Positions 20,864-32,767 of a DNA stretch of 64,000 nt are shown here, piece by piece. Position numbers and translations under genes: made by a program. The notes under the pieces are model-generated. The model was not told where the DNA came from. It saw only the letters and a list, made by a program, of their open reading frames with translations, and did not search any database. The DNA comes from Girardinichthys multiradiatus (taxonomy: Eukaryota > Chordata > Actinopteri > Cyprinodontiformes > Goodeidae). The first letter of the stretch is position 1; every line of letters starts with the position of its first letter. The stretch spans positions 15,062,005 to 15,126,004 of the forward strand of contig NC_061804.1 of the NCBI RefSeq assembly GCF_021462225.1, written 5' to 3'.

Positions 20864-23615
20864 CCAAGGGCCTGATCTTCAAAGATCCCAAATAGCGGGT
20901 GATAATTTGCATGTACTATAAACAAATTGCACATGCAACAAGTAGGCATGTTGCATGCGATTTTCAAAGATTTTCAAAGTATAACAGCTGCAAAATAGAT
21001 GCAGACGGCCCTATTTAAATAAGGAAATTGTGTGTGCTACTGGCTGGAACAAGAGGAAAAGCAAACAGATCCTCGCTGTGTTGCTAGAAATATGCAGGGA
21101 TTGTTATGTTGGATCATTATAAATCCAGTTGCTGATTTTTTACTTCTGTTCTGTTCGGCCCTTGCTTTTCTGGACTTTTAAGGTTAGTTAACTTCTGTTG
21201 TGCTACTCACAGCAGGTTTGTCATCTGCCCTGACGAGATTATTTATCTTCTTGCTCAACGTAACTTCCAACAAATTGGCCAATCAATATTGACAATATAA
21301 AAGACAAATATGTATGTTAATTAATTCGTCTCCCTTGATCTCCCTTGTTATTTTTTTGAGAGTATATGTTTGAAGAGTTCGGAGTTTATCATAAACAGCC
21401 TCAATATTTAAGCCTTAAAGAGCTGATGACACGATTGGATTTCATGTAATTTTGCTAAACAATAATACTGCATGACCAAACAAGCTTTTTGTGTGCGGTA
21501 ATAAGTCAAACAGCCTTGTTTTCAGGCGAATATCAGTTTTAAATTGCTCCATGGTCAGTAGCTAGAATGACCCCCCGCGATGTTGTGATGTCAGCAAAAG
21601 GACACTTTGCTGTTAGCTTACCGTTTCACAATCATAATGGAAGCGGTTGAAAACATCAATGATTTTTCCAGCACATCTAGTCTGGAATTGGTTTGTGTGG
21701 TGGAACCATCAGGAAATTACAGTCCAGAAGAGTGTAGTGATGCTGAGGAATGTGGGGGCATCACACCTTACAGGTTTGAACAGAGCGAGCTTAGTGCCTA
21801 GCGCATCAGATCTAGGAACGGGTTGGGATGTGCAGCTAGAAGCGGAAGTGCTGGCAGGACTGGCCTCAACACTCGCTCCCTTACTCCTCTTGCTTCTGGT
21901 CGATCCAGGCCCAGCACTGCCACTGACGCGCTCTCTCACGCTCCTGAGGAACACGGTAGGTACAGCCGAGTGCCGGAGTTTGTGTTGTACTGAACAACCA
22001 AGTGACTTTTTTAAAGCTGGAACAACATCAAAACAGTCCACCTCAAAATGTTCAGAGCACAAAACAGACGGGGATGGGCTCCCACTTCTCGCAAGTACAT
22101 CTGACCTGCTTAACCCACTTTGAACGTAGCTCAGAATCCTTAGGAATCTTAAATAAACTAACACCATCTTTATTTGTGTTTGAACAAAAACCTGCAATAC
22201 AACGCGAAGGCATAGCTGCAACTATTCACCAAATTAACTCACAAAACTTTAGCTTTGTGGCTAAAAAGCTACCAGTTTTTGCCAACAACACTGGCGGGCT
22301 TCCTTGCACTGATGTCACGTCCACCTTCTTCCTCAGCCGGTGAGCGGCACCACCTTCCATTCACATTTACCTGAATGGCCACAGTTTTTTGATTAAAACG
22401 ATCTTATACAGGTGTGCTTGTAAATGATAATTAAATAATCGGGTAATACGTTTTGCTTCATAAAACATGACAAAAAATGGCACAATTGTGTCATCAGCTC
22501 TTTAGCGCAATATTAGCAACATAAAAATAGATTGTTGTAGGAGTTGGCAATCTGTATGTTATAGATTTGCTCATTTTAAAACATAGCATCACATTAAAGT
22601 TAAAAATAAATTATTTTCCAATCAATTTACTAAATTCCTTTTGTTTACTTGTTTTAATATTTGAACAATATACTAAGTGTTTGACTGTTTAAGCTGTTTT
22701 TTGGTGACACAAAATAATTTTTTACTGCATAAACAAAACCCTCCCCTGGCATATGTTCACATTTAAACAACATAATCAAACTGATCCAGCTTAAATTTCC
22801 CTGCAATGACGTACCGTTACCGTCAATAATGCTGCCTTAAAATGGTGATTTTTCACCTGCTATGAGGTGATTTTAGCAACCAGTTTGCAAATGAAGGATT
22901 TAATCTGCCTTATAATGTCTTTAGTTCTTTCCTATTAATTATATTATCAACATCAAAGCACAGTGGGTCTTTTGCATAATGTGACTGTGTGCGCTTGATC
23001 AGTTATGTGCGCATTTTGCCATGATCAGGTTTGTGCACATTCAGCAGATGATTCCTGACAGCGATGTTACGCTGGAATGATGTTAAATGAAGTGTTGCAA
23101 GGAGTTTTACCATAGGAGAAATATTATGGCTTTGGTTGGTGATTGGCCCCAAATCAGAGTTTAGATAATCCTACATAGAATCCTCAATTCTCATCTATTT
23201 TTAATATTTTTATTTTTGACAGCCAAAATGTGTTGGCACATGTACAGAAGATTATCTCTCCCTGTCATCTGTCATTCTATCTATGCCTCCTGGTCAAAGT
23301 GACAGCAGAGATTTTTGCGTCCCAGTTAGTACCTGCATTTCAAACGTGCTAAATGTACACGCAAAAATTGCGCCCGCAAACCATTTCAGATTTTGACAAT
23401 CGCATTGTGGGTGGTAAGGGATGACATTTGCATATCATCCTCCCATGAATTTGCACATTTGGGTCATTATATGTTTTGCATATTCATGAAGGCAGACACA
23501 CTAAAAAGTTTGTGCCTGCAATTCCGCTGATTTTGCACATGCAATCCGATTACCACCTCGTTTGCAGATCAGCTTTGCTGACGCAAACAGGGTTGCATGC
23601 AGTTTTGTTCTCAGT
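20864..23615 (-). mobile_element. Probable DNA transposon remnant with a THAP gene
   Basis: The left end starts GGGCCTGATCTTCAAAGATC and continues with CAAATTGCACATGCAAC-type words. The complement of the right end has CTGATCTGCAAACGAGG and GGATTGCATGTGCAAA, an imperfect inverted match. Repeated TTTGCA/ATGCAAAT words near both ends look like subterminal transposase sites. A THAP-domain reading frame lies inside on the minus strand; THAP domains are common in P, Kolobok and some Harbinger-like transposases. No catalytic domain is visible, so the element is internally deleted or very decayed. Exact ends and superfamily are uncertain. Confidence 0.5.
21709..22213 (-). pseudogene. THAP zinc-finger protein, frameshifted
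   Basis: From an ATG at 22213 the frame reads MPSRCIAGFC, giving the Cys pair of the C2CH THAP finger, then SLFKIPKDSELRSKWV with the conserved Pro and Trp. A frame change of one base near 22085 leads into the second frame with VLCSEHFEVDCFD (the Cys-x2-His pair) and the closing HSAVPTVF box. After the finger come about 80 Ser/Ala-rich residues and a stop at 21709. The THAP domain would bind DNA, here presumably the element's own ends. Plus-strand frames at 21607-22123 are its antisense shadow. Confidence 0.75.
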
Positions 23616-24634
23616 AATTGCTCTTTACATTTCATGTATTCTGCATGTTAATAGCAACATGAATCTGTTTTTTAATGGCTGTTGTTGGCTGCTACCTTAA
23701 TAAGTCACTAAATTTAAAACAAAATTATACTTTACCCAAATCTTTACCCAGATGTTCAGAATATTATGAAAACTGCAGGAAAAAAATATCTAGAGAAGTC
23801 TAGAGAAGTATGAAATTTAGTAATGAATTGTGAAGGAACCCCAATCACAATTCAAGTCAGATACACAATATTGTGATAGTGGTATTAGAATTAGGCAGAC
23901 CGTGGTGTTTACTCTGCAGATTTGGTGCCTAACCAAGTAATAAAATAATAGAACACGAAACAAAGCGACAAAAAGAAAAGTTGTGAAAACTGGTATTGGA
24001 TTAAATGTAAGGGCACAAATGCCAAAGATTTCAGATAGACTAGTTTCACTTAAGGCAAGATAAAGTGAACCTTTCACCTCCTTCCTACTTCTTTGATGCA
24101 CTCTCACCATACCATGCAACTGATATTTGAAGCAAAAAGAGAAGAGGAAGGAAGGTGTGGAATTCAAACAAGTGAAGCATTTATTTTGCTGACAGCAGTC
24201 CAGCCATCTTTTCAAACACTGTTCAGGTATAACTGATAGTAGCTCAAGCTGAAATTCATCCTTATGTCCATCATCTTGCTTGTATCTGTGAGTGAAGGAC
24301 GCTTAATTGTGTGCTTGTGCTTTGTACATTTATATAAATGTGACATAATTATTACAAATTCTTGTTAAGTAATGCCTCGTTGTTTTAGTCTTGTCAATGA
24401 ATGAGTGAGAAACATTGATGTCAGGTCATGGTGTTTTAAAAAAATGTACCTTTGATAAATTAACAGAATTGTTCAACCAAATTGACATATTAATGTTTTT
24501 CATGTAATTTGTCTGCATCCCTAATGTTATAAAGGTCAGGATGATACTACTATATCAATTTCAGCTTGAATCCTAGATGAACAAAAGGGGACTTGCAAAT
24601 CCAATAAAATCATCTTTCCATCAACTATGACAAA
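23616..24634. other. No feature recognised
   Basis: AT-rich sequence. The minus-strand frame at 23817-24215 has no motif I recognise. Confidence 0.45.
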
Positions 24635-25470
24635 CTTCCCTGTCCATGCTGAAAGAAAGCTTCAGCATAGCAAGATGTTTACCCCACTATGTTTGCAGAT
24701 GTAAATGCTGTGTTGAGAGTGATGTGCATTGCGACTTTTCCTCCACACATGGAATTTTGCATGTAAGCCAAAAAAAGTCAGTCATGGCCTCAACCAACCA
24801 GAGCAGCTTCTTCCACAATTTTTGTTTCCTCTACATGGTTTGTCGCAGACTGCAAATGGCATTTTGTCCCCTCCAGACTTAAAGTGGAACTTTTTACTGC
24901 CTATGTGATTAATGCTCTCATTGCTAGGGCCGTCAGCTGGGGGCGACTGATAGGTTTTCAGTTTTGCCATACTGTTTCATTTTTTTTGGTGATGGATTGA
25001 ATAGTGCTCCGTGAGATGTTCAAAGTTTGGGATTCGTTTCTAACCCAACCCCGCTTTAAACTTTAAACACTGCTTTATGCATTGCTTAAAGTGAGGTGTT
25101 TGTCTTAGTCATCATGATACTGTTTATTCACTAATGCTCTCAAAGAAACACTTGCTGTCTTCACAGAACAGTTGCTTTTATACGAGTACCCAAAAGTATA
25201 CTGTGTCCTAACTATGTAACTTCTGAATGAAATTGGTTCCACTGGATTTTATTTAGGGGTATTAGTGTAAAGGAGGCTGAATATAAATGAGAGATAAACG
25301 TTTTTTATTTATAAAAAAAAATAAAACCATGTCATTTTCACTTCCTTTCTCAATTATGCACTACCTTGTTCTGGTTTATCACATACAATTCCAATAGAAT
25401 GCTTTGAAGTTTGTGATTGTAAACATTAATTATTTCAAGGGGTATAAATACTTTGGTGGGGCACTAAACC
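24635..25470 (-). mobile_element. Decayed Tc1-like transposon, one end missing
   Basis: The right end (TTATTTCAAGGGGTATAAATA followed by CTTTGGTGGGGCAC) and the ordered phrases TCCATGCTGAAAGAAAGCTT, AACCAGAGCAGCTTCTTCCAC, GATGGATTGAATAGTGCTCC and TTCACAGAACAGTTGCTTTTA follow a well-known fish Tc1 family with minus-strand transposase. The catalytic half and the left inverted repeat are absent. Frames are broken throughout; the short frames at 24646-24970 are debris. Confidence 0.7.
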
Positions 25471-25958
25471 TTAAATCAAGAGGATTTTACAACACACTCC
25501 AGATTTCATGAAGATTGCTAACTAAATCTGAGTGCTAGTTTTTGCAGAATTAAATACATGTAAATATGAATTTCAGAAATCTGTATCAAGAATATGAATA
25601 TAATAAAACATTCTTGAATTAATTACTTTTGGTTTTCTAAGATATGTTGAAAGATAAATTGTAAGTAATATAGAAGAAATCACAATTCATAAATTTGCAG
25701 AAATAATATATTTTTTTAAATGAAATGGATAAAAATTTCAACGAAATAAATACTGTAAATGTCAAACCCTAAACCAGGATGTAATGAGACTTGTTAACTC
25801 TTTTTGGTTAATTGGTATTTATTTTTGCTGTATTCAGACGCATTGTTATGGATACAGTCAAAAAGCCTTTCTCTTATATGCAACATTTAACAGTGGTTTA
25901 AAACAGTATATTGTGGGTTTAATTTGAAGAAGGTGTTCTTAGTAAATGATTTTTTAAC
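25471..25958. other. No feature recognised
   Basis: AT-rich spacer before the Rex3 insertion. Confidence 0.5.
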
Positions 25959-27345
25959 ATAAGCCATTATTCGTTCGTTCGTCGTCTTCCGCTTATCCAG
26001 GACCGGGTCGCGGGGGCAGCAGACTCAGCAGAGACGCCCAGACGTCCCTCTCTCCAGACACCTCCTCCAGCTCCTCCAGGGGGAGCCCAAGGCGTTCCCA
26101 GGCCAGCCGAGAGACATAGTCCCTCCAGCGTGTCCTGGGCCGTCCCCTGGGCCTCCTCCCGGTGGGACGTGCCTGGAACACCTCCCGAGGAAGGCGTCCA
26201 GGAGGCATCCGGTATAGATGCCCGAGCCACCTCAACTGGCTCCTCTCAATGTGGAGGAGCAGCGGCTCTACTCCGAGCTCCTCCCGGATGGCCGAGCTCC
26301 TCACCCTATCTCTAAGGGAGTGCCCGGCCACCCTACGGAGGAAGCTCATTTCAGCCGCTTGTATCCGTGATCTCGTTCTTTCGGTCATGACCCAAAGTTC
26401 ATGGCCATAGGTGAGGGTAGGAACGTAGACCGACCAGTAAATTGAGAGCTTTGCTTTTCGGCTCAGCTCTCTCTTCACCACAATGGACCGGCACAGCGCC
26501 CCCATTACTGTGGCAGCTGCACCGATCCGTCTGTTGATCTCCCGCTCCATTCTTCCCTCACTCGTGAACAAGACCCCAAGATACTTAAACTCCTCCACTT
26601 GAGGCAGGAACTCCCCTCCAACCTGAAGAGGACAAGCCACCCTTTTCCGGTCGAGTACCATTGCCTCGGACTTGGAGGAGCTGATCCTCATCCCAGCCGC
26701 TTCACACTCGGCTGCGAACCGCCACAACGCATGCTGTAGGTCTTGGCTAGAGGGGGCCAGCAGGACCACGTCATCCGCAAAAAGAAGAGACGAAATCCAC
26801 TGGTCCCCAAACCAGACCCCCTCCGGCCCTTGACTGCGTCTAGAAATCCTGTCCATAAAAGTTATGAACAGGACCGGCGACAAAGGGCAGCCCTGCCGGA
26901 GTCCAACATGCACTGGGAACAGGTCCGACTTAGTGCCGGCAATGCGGACCAAATTCCTGCTCCGCTCGTACAGGGACCGGATGGCCCCTAATAAAGGGCC
27001 CCCGATTCCATACTCCTGGAGCACCCCCCACAGGGCATCACGAGGGACACAGTCGAATGCCTTCTCCAGGTCCACAAAACACATGTGAACCGGTTGGGCA
27101 AACTCCCATGAACCCTCGAGGGTATAGAGCTGGTCCAGTGTTCCACGGCTGGGACGAAAACCACACTGTTCCTCCTGAAGCCGAGGTTCGACTATCGGTC
27201 GGACTCTCCTCTCCAATACCCTGGCGTAGGCCTTACCAGGGAGGCTGAGGAGTGTGATCCCCCTGTAGTTGGAACACACCCTCCGGTCCCCCTTCTTATA
27301 AAGGGGGACCACCACCCCAGTCTGCTAGTCCAGATAAGCCATTAT
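25959..27345 (-). mobile_element. Rex3 (RTE-clade) LINE, 5'-truncated, with 12-bp target duplication
   Basis: The element is 25971-27333. It is bracketed by identical ATAAGCCATTAT at 25959-25970 and 27334-27345, the target duplication made on insertion. The minus-strand 3' end is a short tandem tail of ACGA/GAACGA units, and the 5' end stops inside the RT gene, as is usual for LINEs. Two stretches match the primer sites I recall for teleost Rex3: GACAAAGGGCAGCCCTG near 26878 and ACCACCACCCCAGTCTGCTA near 27309. The GC content is far above its surroundings. The open RT frame and perfect duplication point to a recent insertion. Confidence 0.93.
25993..27333 (-). pseudogene. Rex3 reverse transcriptase, C-terminal 440 residues, open frame
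   Basis: The frame is open from the 5' truncation point through the natural stop at 25993. It contains GDRRVCSNYRGITLLS, EEQCGFRPSRGTLDQLYTL, FVDLEKAFDCVPRD (first catalytic Asp), GLRQGCPLSPVLF, SSLLFADDVVLLA (FADD active site), the FKYLGVLF primer-grip region and a C-terminal RRPRGRPRTRWRDYVSRLAW block. The endonuclease and the N-terminal RT part are missing, so despite an intact frame it cannot act. The Met at 27315 is internal, not a start. Minus 25967-26230 and the plus-strand frames here are shadows. Confidence 0.92.
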
Positions 27346-28449
27346 ATCCTTTTCAATTGTACAGTAATCAATTCTAATTAATTAATGTAAGTACAAGAAC
27401 AGAAGTTACTTGAACTTGTGTTTGCAACCAATCCAGATATTACACGTCGGTACACACGTAAAATTAGAGAGACTTGCATTGTTTTGCTTGTTGTGTTCAA
27501 GTTTACCTTAATAACACAACACTGGTTTTCAACTGATGCTCAAAAAGTAGGAAAACAAATTAACAACAAAAAAGAAGTTGACATTTGATAATGATGTATT
27601 AGTGGTATTCCACCCTGATTTAATGCACTAAAAACTGTGCACCCAAATGTGTATGTGTTGCTTGTATAAAACTTTAATAATGCAACAAATATTTCCCAGT
27701 TAGGAAATTCTAACAACCCAATTACTGCATGTGGTAGTATCTAATCAATTAGTCAAAGGAACACGCTTTTTCAAGAGATATATTTCGTTTTGCAATAACC
27801 TTAATTATACACTATAAGACGTTTCTTTTTTCTTAAGGTTGCAATGCCTCTTAAATAGTCCCTTACCACATTATATAAATTAATTATTTTCATGTAACAA
27901 ATTGGTTTCCAGTGTAACTTTTATATATTGACAAAGGCAGAATGCCATTTCCAAATGTTACATATACACATTGCTGTAAATAAACAATATTCTCGCTATG
28001 AAGTACTGAGAATATTGTTGTCAATATTGTACTGAGAAAGTTTAAACTGAGGGGTTAGGGCCAGGAATGAGGGGCAAGGAAATAAAATGGAATTGGACCC
28101 ATGAGGACACATTTCAGTCCCAACAATACATTTATTTGTGTCTAAATACTTAATAGGCTACGTTTGATTAATGATAGCATATTATGTATTTTGTGATGTT
28201 ACATAGGAGGTATGTAGGTTGGTGTTTTGCCCAAATAACCAGTCTTTTATTTTAATGTGCTTGATGTTTGAAGGTGATCTTTGTAAATTGTTGTCATTCT
28301 TAATTAAATGAATACTTTTCTATAGCTGAGTTTAGGAAGGCAGGTGACTCTTTGTTTCATAATACATGGTAACAACACACAATTGTGCAAGATTTCCATC
28401 GAACATTGAGGTGGAACATAAAAATATCAGTCCATAAGGCTTCCCTAAG
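27346..28449. other. No feature recognised
   Basis: AT-rich sequence. An AATATTGTT/GAATATTGTTGTCAATATTG dyad occurs around 27988-28030. No gene. Confidence 0.45.
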
Positions 28450-28850
28450 GATGTTGGAAAAGAGGCTGTCCAGTGCCATAAAAAGAGAGAGTTACGACAC
28501 TCCCATTGACTTCTATAGAAAGAATGGAATGCGGAAGTCACGTGGGTCATGGAGCTGCTAATAGTTCTAAACACCAGCAGCTCCAGCATTGGACGTAGTT
28601 CATTCTCGGTGTTTCGGAAGGATTTTTTACGGTAAGATGATGAAAATCCAACATTATTTTGCTATTGTGACGCTTTAGTTAACTGTTCTGTATCGCAGTT
28701 TATATTTTATATCGCCAGGTTTAGTTAATTAAGCATGTTAACTCGCTTGTTGTATTTTAACTGCAGCTAGCTCATTGCAAGCATGGCGGGTTTAGACGGG
28801 TCTATCTCATTGTGTCTGATTCTGCATTTTAAAATGTCCATTACAGCTTA
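28450..28850. other. Unassigned block with a CpG- and E-box-bearing segment
   Basis: CATAAAAAGAGAGAGTTACG at about 28478 recurs in inverted orientation near 32325-32365. GGAAGTCACGTGGG (28531-28544) has a CACGTG E-box beside an ETS-like GGAAG. A donor-like TTTTTACG|GTAAGATG lies at about 28630. These look like a promoter plus first exon, of either a mobile element or a host transcript, but no coding exon is identifiable. Confidence 0.3.
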
Positions 28851-28851
28851 C

Positions 28852-28995
28852 ATTTGATGGGACCCAAGCATGGATTTCAACATTAAAACTCCAGTACGAA
28901 CTCTTCTGGAACCTTTCAAAATAAAGTGCATCAACCTTCTTCTGGCACAGCCAGGAAACAGGATAACTGTGGACTTCCTGTGACGCCACTACCCA
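28852..28995 (+). repeat. Dispersed repeat, copy A, left part
   Basis: ATGGATTTCAACATTAAAACTCC and the next 120 bp (CTTTCAAAATAAA, ACTTCCTGTGACGCCACT and similar words) match 41712-41850 at roughly three quarters identity. Copy A's right part is 1.6 kb away (30575-30780), whereas in the copy at 41.7 kb the two parts adjoin. The family is unknown to me. Confidence 0.55.
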
Positions 28996-29694
28996 AATAA
29001 AAACACAGCTGTTTCTACATCCGCCCTCTTCCACACGGCCTTCGAAAGGGACCGGATAGGGGAGACAAGCGCGCTGATGTCTCTTTGCTGGCAAAAAGAC
29101 AACTCTTCAACTGGATCCAAGAGTGTCATAAGATCACGCGATCATAAGCACAAGTTAAGTATGAGTGAATAACTGTTTGTGTACCCAGTATTCATTCATA
29201 AAAATTGGAATTAAGGCAAACGCCTGGCTTGGCTTTCTCTCTCTGAGGCCTGCAGAAGCAAACTGTCCCAGAGAAGTTCCCTACAGAGAAGCGGTCTCTA
29301 TGAAGCCGAGCGGAGCGGACTCCCAGTCTGGAAGGAAGACAGCAGAGACCCCATCACCGTGGTAACGGTAACGTGCAGTGTGGTTAGCGGACAGAACGGG
29401 CCGTCTTTCATCCACAGCCACGGAGGTTAGCTAGAAGCTAACCCTTTGTTCACAGAGCTCTCTTTAAAATTCATCGTCGCTTGGACAACGTTCCTCACCA
29501 CAGTTCATGAGGTTAAGTGTTCGGGCAGAAAAACATAGAAGTGATTTAGGTTTAAATTATCTAAACGTTTTTCATTTTATGAAGTTTCGTTTGTTTGTGT
29601 TGAACTCAGCTATCTTGGTGCTAGCAGGCTATCTGCAGCACACGTGCTCAGGTTGTGTTCTTTGTGTGTTTTTAAAGTTAAGACAAACTTTATT
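28996..29694. other. GC-richer stretch without assignable gene
   Basis: Around 29240-29440 the sequence is more CpG-rich than its surroundings (AGCCGAGCGGAGCGGACTCC, GTGGTAACGGTAACGTG) and holds a perfect palindrome-like GGTTAGCTAGAAGCTAACC at about 29424-29442. Frames here (29165-29365) lack domains. It may be the leader of an unidentified mobile element. Confidence 0.3.
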
Positions 29695-29860
29695 ACTTCA
29701 GATCCGCTGTAAGCCGGAGCGCTACAGGAGATCCTTCCTGCCCACAGCCATCAGCATCTACAACGGCTCTTTGAAGAAACCTTCATAATATGAGCTATAA
29801 CAACATTTAATTTCCCTTTGGGATTAATAAAGTATTTTTGAATTGAATTGAATTAAAGGG
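29695..29860 (+). mobile_element. Rex1/CR1-group LINE 3' end
   Basis: The C-terminal coding end ERYRRSFLPTAISIYNGS is followed by a short 3' UTR with TTTCCCTTTGGGATTAATAAAG and a tandem GAATT tail, as in Rex1-type LINEs. Only about 165 bp are left, so this is a strongly 5'-truncated insertion. The Met used by the 93-codon frame at 29507-29788 lies outside the element. Confidence 0.65.
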
Positions 29861-30574
29861 TGATTTTAAACAGAAGATTGATCATAATGCACCGTCCGCA
29901 CTTATGCATTTTAACCCTTTTATTAATGGTATTTTTAAAGGTGTGTGTTTGAATCTGGTGCTAAGCTAGCAACTTATTTGTTAGCTTAACTGCTAACAGC
30001 TAAGGACATGTGCTTGCTGTTAAATAATATTTACCCAGAAAGGTTTAGTTTTCAATCCAGTAAATAATGTGTCCCTAACATCATTTTACTAAATTTGATA
30101 ACTAAGTAAACATCATTAAGCCCTATTTCTCCAGAAAGATTTGGCTCTTTCCAAAATATTCCCTTAATAATATTTATTTAAATATTATTTTAATAAATAA
30201 AGGCAGCTAATGAGACACCGTTGGGAAATGGTCATCCAGAAGGTTAGTTTTATTCAGCAGATCATTCTTTAAAACATAATTTTATTAAAATAATATTTGT
30301 GAATATTGTGAATGGTTGTCTACAGGTATGCTGATTATTGCCTAAGTTGGTTCCAAGACTAACTTAACTTCACTTCCAGATTCTTCAAGATAATCCTTGG
30401 TTCTCAAACATAAATAACATTGCATGGTAATGTTGCATCACTCTTTTGGTCATGGTTCTCAATCACCTTTGATCAACTTGTTTATATTGTACATAGCCCA
30501 TTAGTCTTTGTTATTCTTTAATTCTGCTTGGTAGTTTAGTTGGATTGTATTAGCATAGTAAAGAGTTTGTTGAT
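29861..30574. other. No feature recognised
   Basis: AT-rich sequence with short AATATTATTT words. No gene. Confidence 0.45.
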
Positions 30575-30780
30575 TGAAATATGTTTGACTTTGAGTATAT
30601 GTGCAGAGTTTTGCTGTTCAATAATGTCAGAGTTCGTCTCACACCTTTCTATTTTGTCCTAATACCATTGCCTTACTGGGCTGGTATTCACAGGACAACC
30701 CTTAACAGACCGAAATATTATTTGATAAAATATTAATATTAAATATTAAATAATATTCTCAGATTCATAATCCCAACATA
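30575..30780 (+). repeat. Dispersed repeat, copy A, right part
   Basis: AATATGTTTGACTTTGAGT, then TGTGCAGAGTTTTGCTG, CAATAATGTCAGAGTTCGTC, CTTACTGGGCTGGTATTCAC and a long AATATTAAATATTAAATAAT tract match 41855-42115 closely. The second copy has about 55 bp extra near its start. The ending resembles an LTR terminus or a 3' UTR. Confidence 0.6.
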
Positions 30781-32767
30781 TTCTTAATGTTGATAATTTT
30801 CTAATTTGTATTGTAATTCCAGCAACTGAACTAGCACATCTTGAAAAATACTGTGATATTGACATGGTTAATTTAAAGTTATAGAGTGTTTGTAAACGAC
30901 GGCTTAAGTGAACTGCTGAACCATGTTGCATACAAAGCACCAAAAAGGTAACAAGATCTCATTTTTCTGTCCTTAAAAATAATAGGAGCTGAATCAAGAT
31001 GTTTGAACAAAATTATTTTAAGACCTTCACAAAGTTGGTATTTAAAGCAGGACTGTTACTTAACATTTGTTTTATGTTATTAGTGTTGCATTTGCTATTC
31101 ATGGGTGAAGTTGAAGTAGATATTAGAATCCATCTAAAGACAGAACAAGAAATTAAGAATTATTACTGGAACACATCAGCATCAATACACAGAACAGTAA
31201 CAAAAAATACTTTTAAACAATCAAAGGTAACACTGCTGTATTCTTGTTGATTTGGAGTGCTAAATAGATATATATATAATATAGAGAGAGAGATAGTATT
31301 TTGAAGAAACACATTTACTTTTCTTCGTATTTACTGGAAGGCATTTACTTTTTTTGCCTTCCAGTATGACCTTCCAGCTATGATAGTGATTGATTCCGAG
31401 TCCTCTAAAATGTTTCTGTGTTGTTTTCAGGGAGGTCAGCAGATGTGGTAACTGACTTCAAAGTGTGCTGCTGCCAATGATGCCAAGGAGGATGAACCCT
31501 CATTTGGACTTGAGCACATTTCTACCTTGTCCAGATTTGCTCAGATACAGTTTATTGGTGCAGATGTAATTAATAACTGTATAAATGGTAGTGCAAGTAC
31601 TTCTTTATTAAAGCTAGTTTTGCATTTTACATATCTTACAGTAAATTGTTTGGTCATTTATTTTTGCACAATTCACAGTTGTTTTGTCATCTAATACGAT
31701 TTTAACTACAGTTTCAATTAAATGAACATTTTAGGGAATGAATTACAATTTTACAACAGTTGTCAGACTACAGTCACAATCAACTCTGTTATAGATACAA
31801 GTACTCAGTTCGCATGACAGCAAAAAATAGAATAATTATGTCTTCTACAAAAATTAAGAATTCATCCCAGGTCTTCAGTCATATTGTCATACTGCTACTT
31901 ATTTTCCTCATTCTTTTAAAAATAATTTATTTTTTTAATTAAATAATAAAAAAATTAAATTCTGCTCATTTTCCACCTGTAATATTTGGATATTTTTTTG
32001 AAATAAATAGACAATACATCTTTCCACGTAGTATAGGATGAAGATCTGAAGGTAAGTTTGATCAGAGCTCTTAACTGCTGGCACAGAATACAGTTATAGC
32101 ATTCCCATGCTAGCATGTGCTAGCATGCGGAGGAGATCAGAAAGAGCATTTATAATAGGTATTGTTACTTCTGTTTGGATTTTCAAATTATGATTTAGTA
32201 ACCAGTAATCCGTTCATTATTATTTAATTACCAAAAGTCGCAGGAAAGAGTGAAAAAAGTCGCTTTTTGCATTATGTCACGCCTGAAGCCGTTCAAACTG
32301 ACTGACACCTATCGGCGAGTTCAAAGAGTGTCGTAGCTCTCTCTTTCTATGGCGCTGAGGCTGTCAAAGATTGTCAAATTAGAGACTCAGAAGGAGTAAT
32401 ATCAGGATTTCCACAGGATCTTAAAAAAGTAATTAATTTTAAAAAGTCTTAAAGAAGTCCAGATTTTCCATAATCATGGTTAAATTGCATTTACTTAGGT
32501 CTCAAATACATTAGAGTCCTTTTCAACCAAAGGCCCTGGGATTTAAAGCCCCGTGATTTGTTTTACCTGAGTAAAAGGAATCCAGGGGATTTGCGTGCCT
32601 TCTGTTTCCATTGCTCAGAAAGGCCATGGACCATTTGTTCAAATCAGCCTAATGATGTATGGGGAAGTACTGAAGAAAACTGCAATACAACCTCAATCCA
32701 ACAGAGGACTTTACTTCTTTACTCTCTTTAAAGATTCTTATATATTTTTTTTGTTTCAACTAATAAA
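30781..32767. other. No gene recognised
   Basis: AT-rich sequence with a TATATATA/GAGAGA stretch near 31270, a GGAAGGCATTTACTT dyad near 31337-31370, and the inverted partner of the 28.47-kb motif at about 32325-32365. The frames at 30999-31250 and 31760-31942 show no domain. Confidence 0.4.

Noticed and set aside
21647..22123. 158-codon plus-strand frame
   Set aside because: Antisense to the THAP gene, whose Cys-His residues clearly mark the minus strand as coding.
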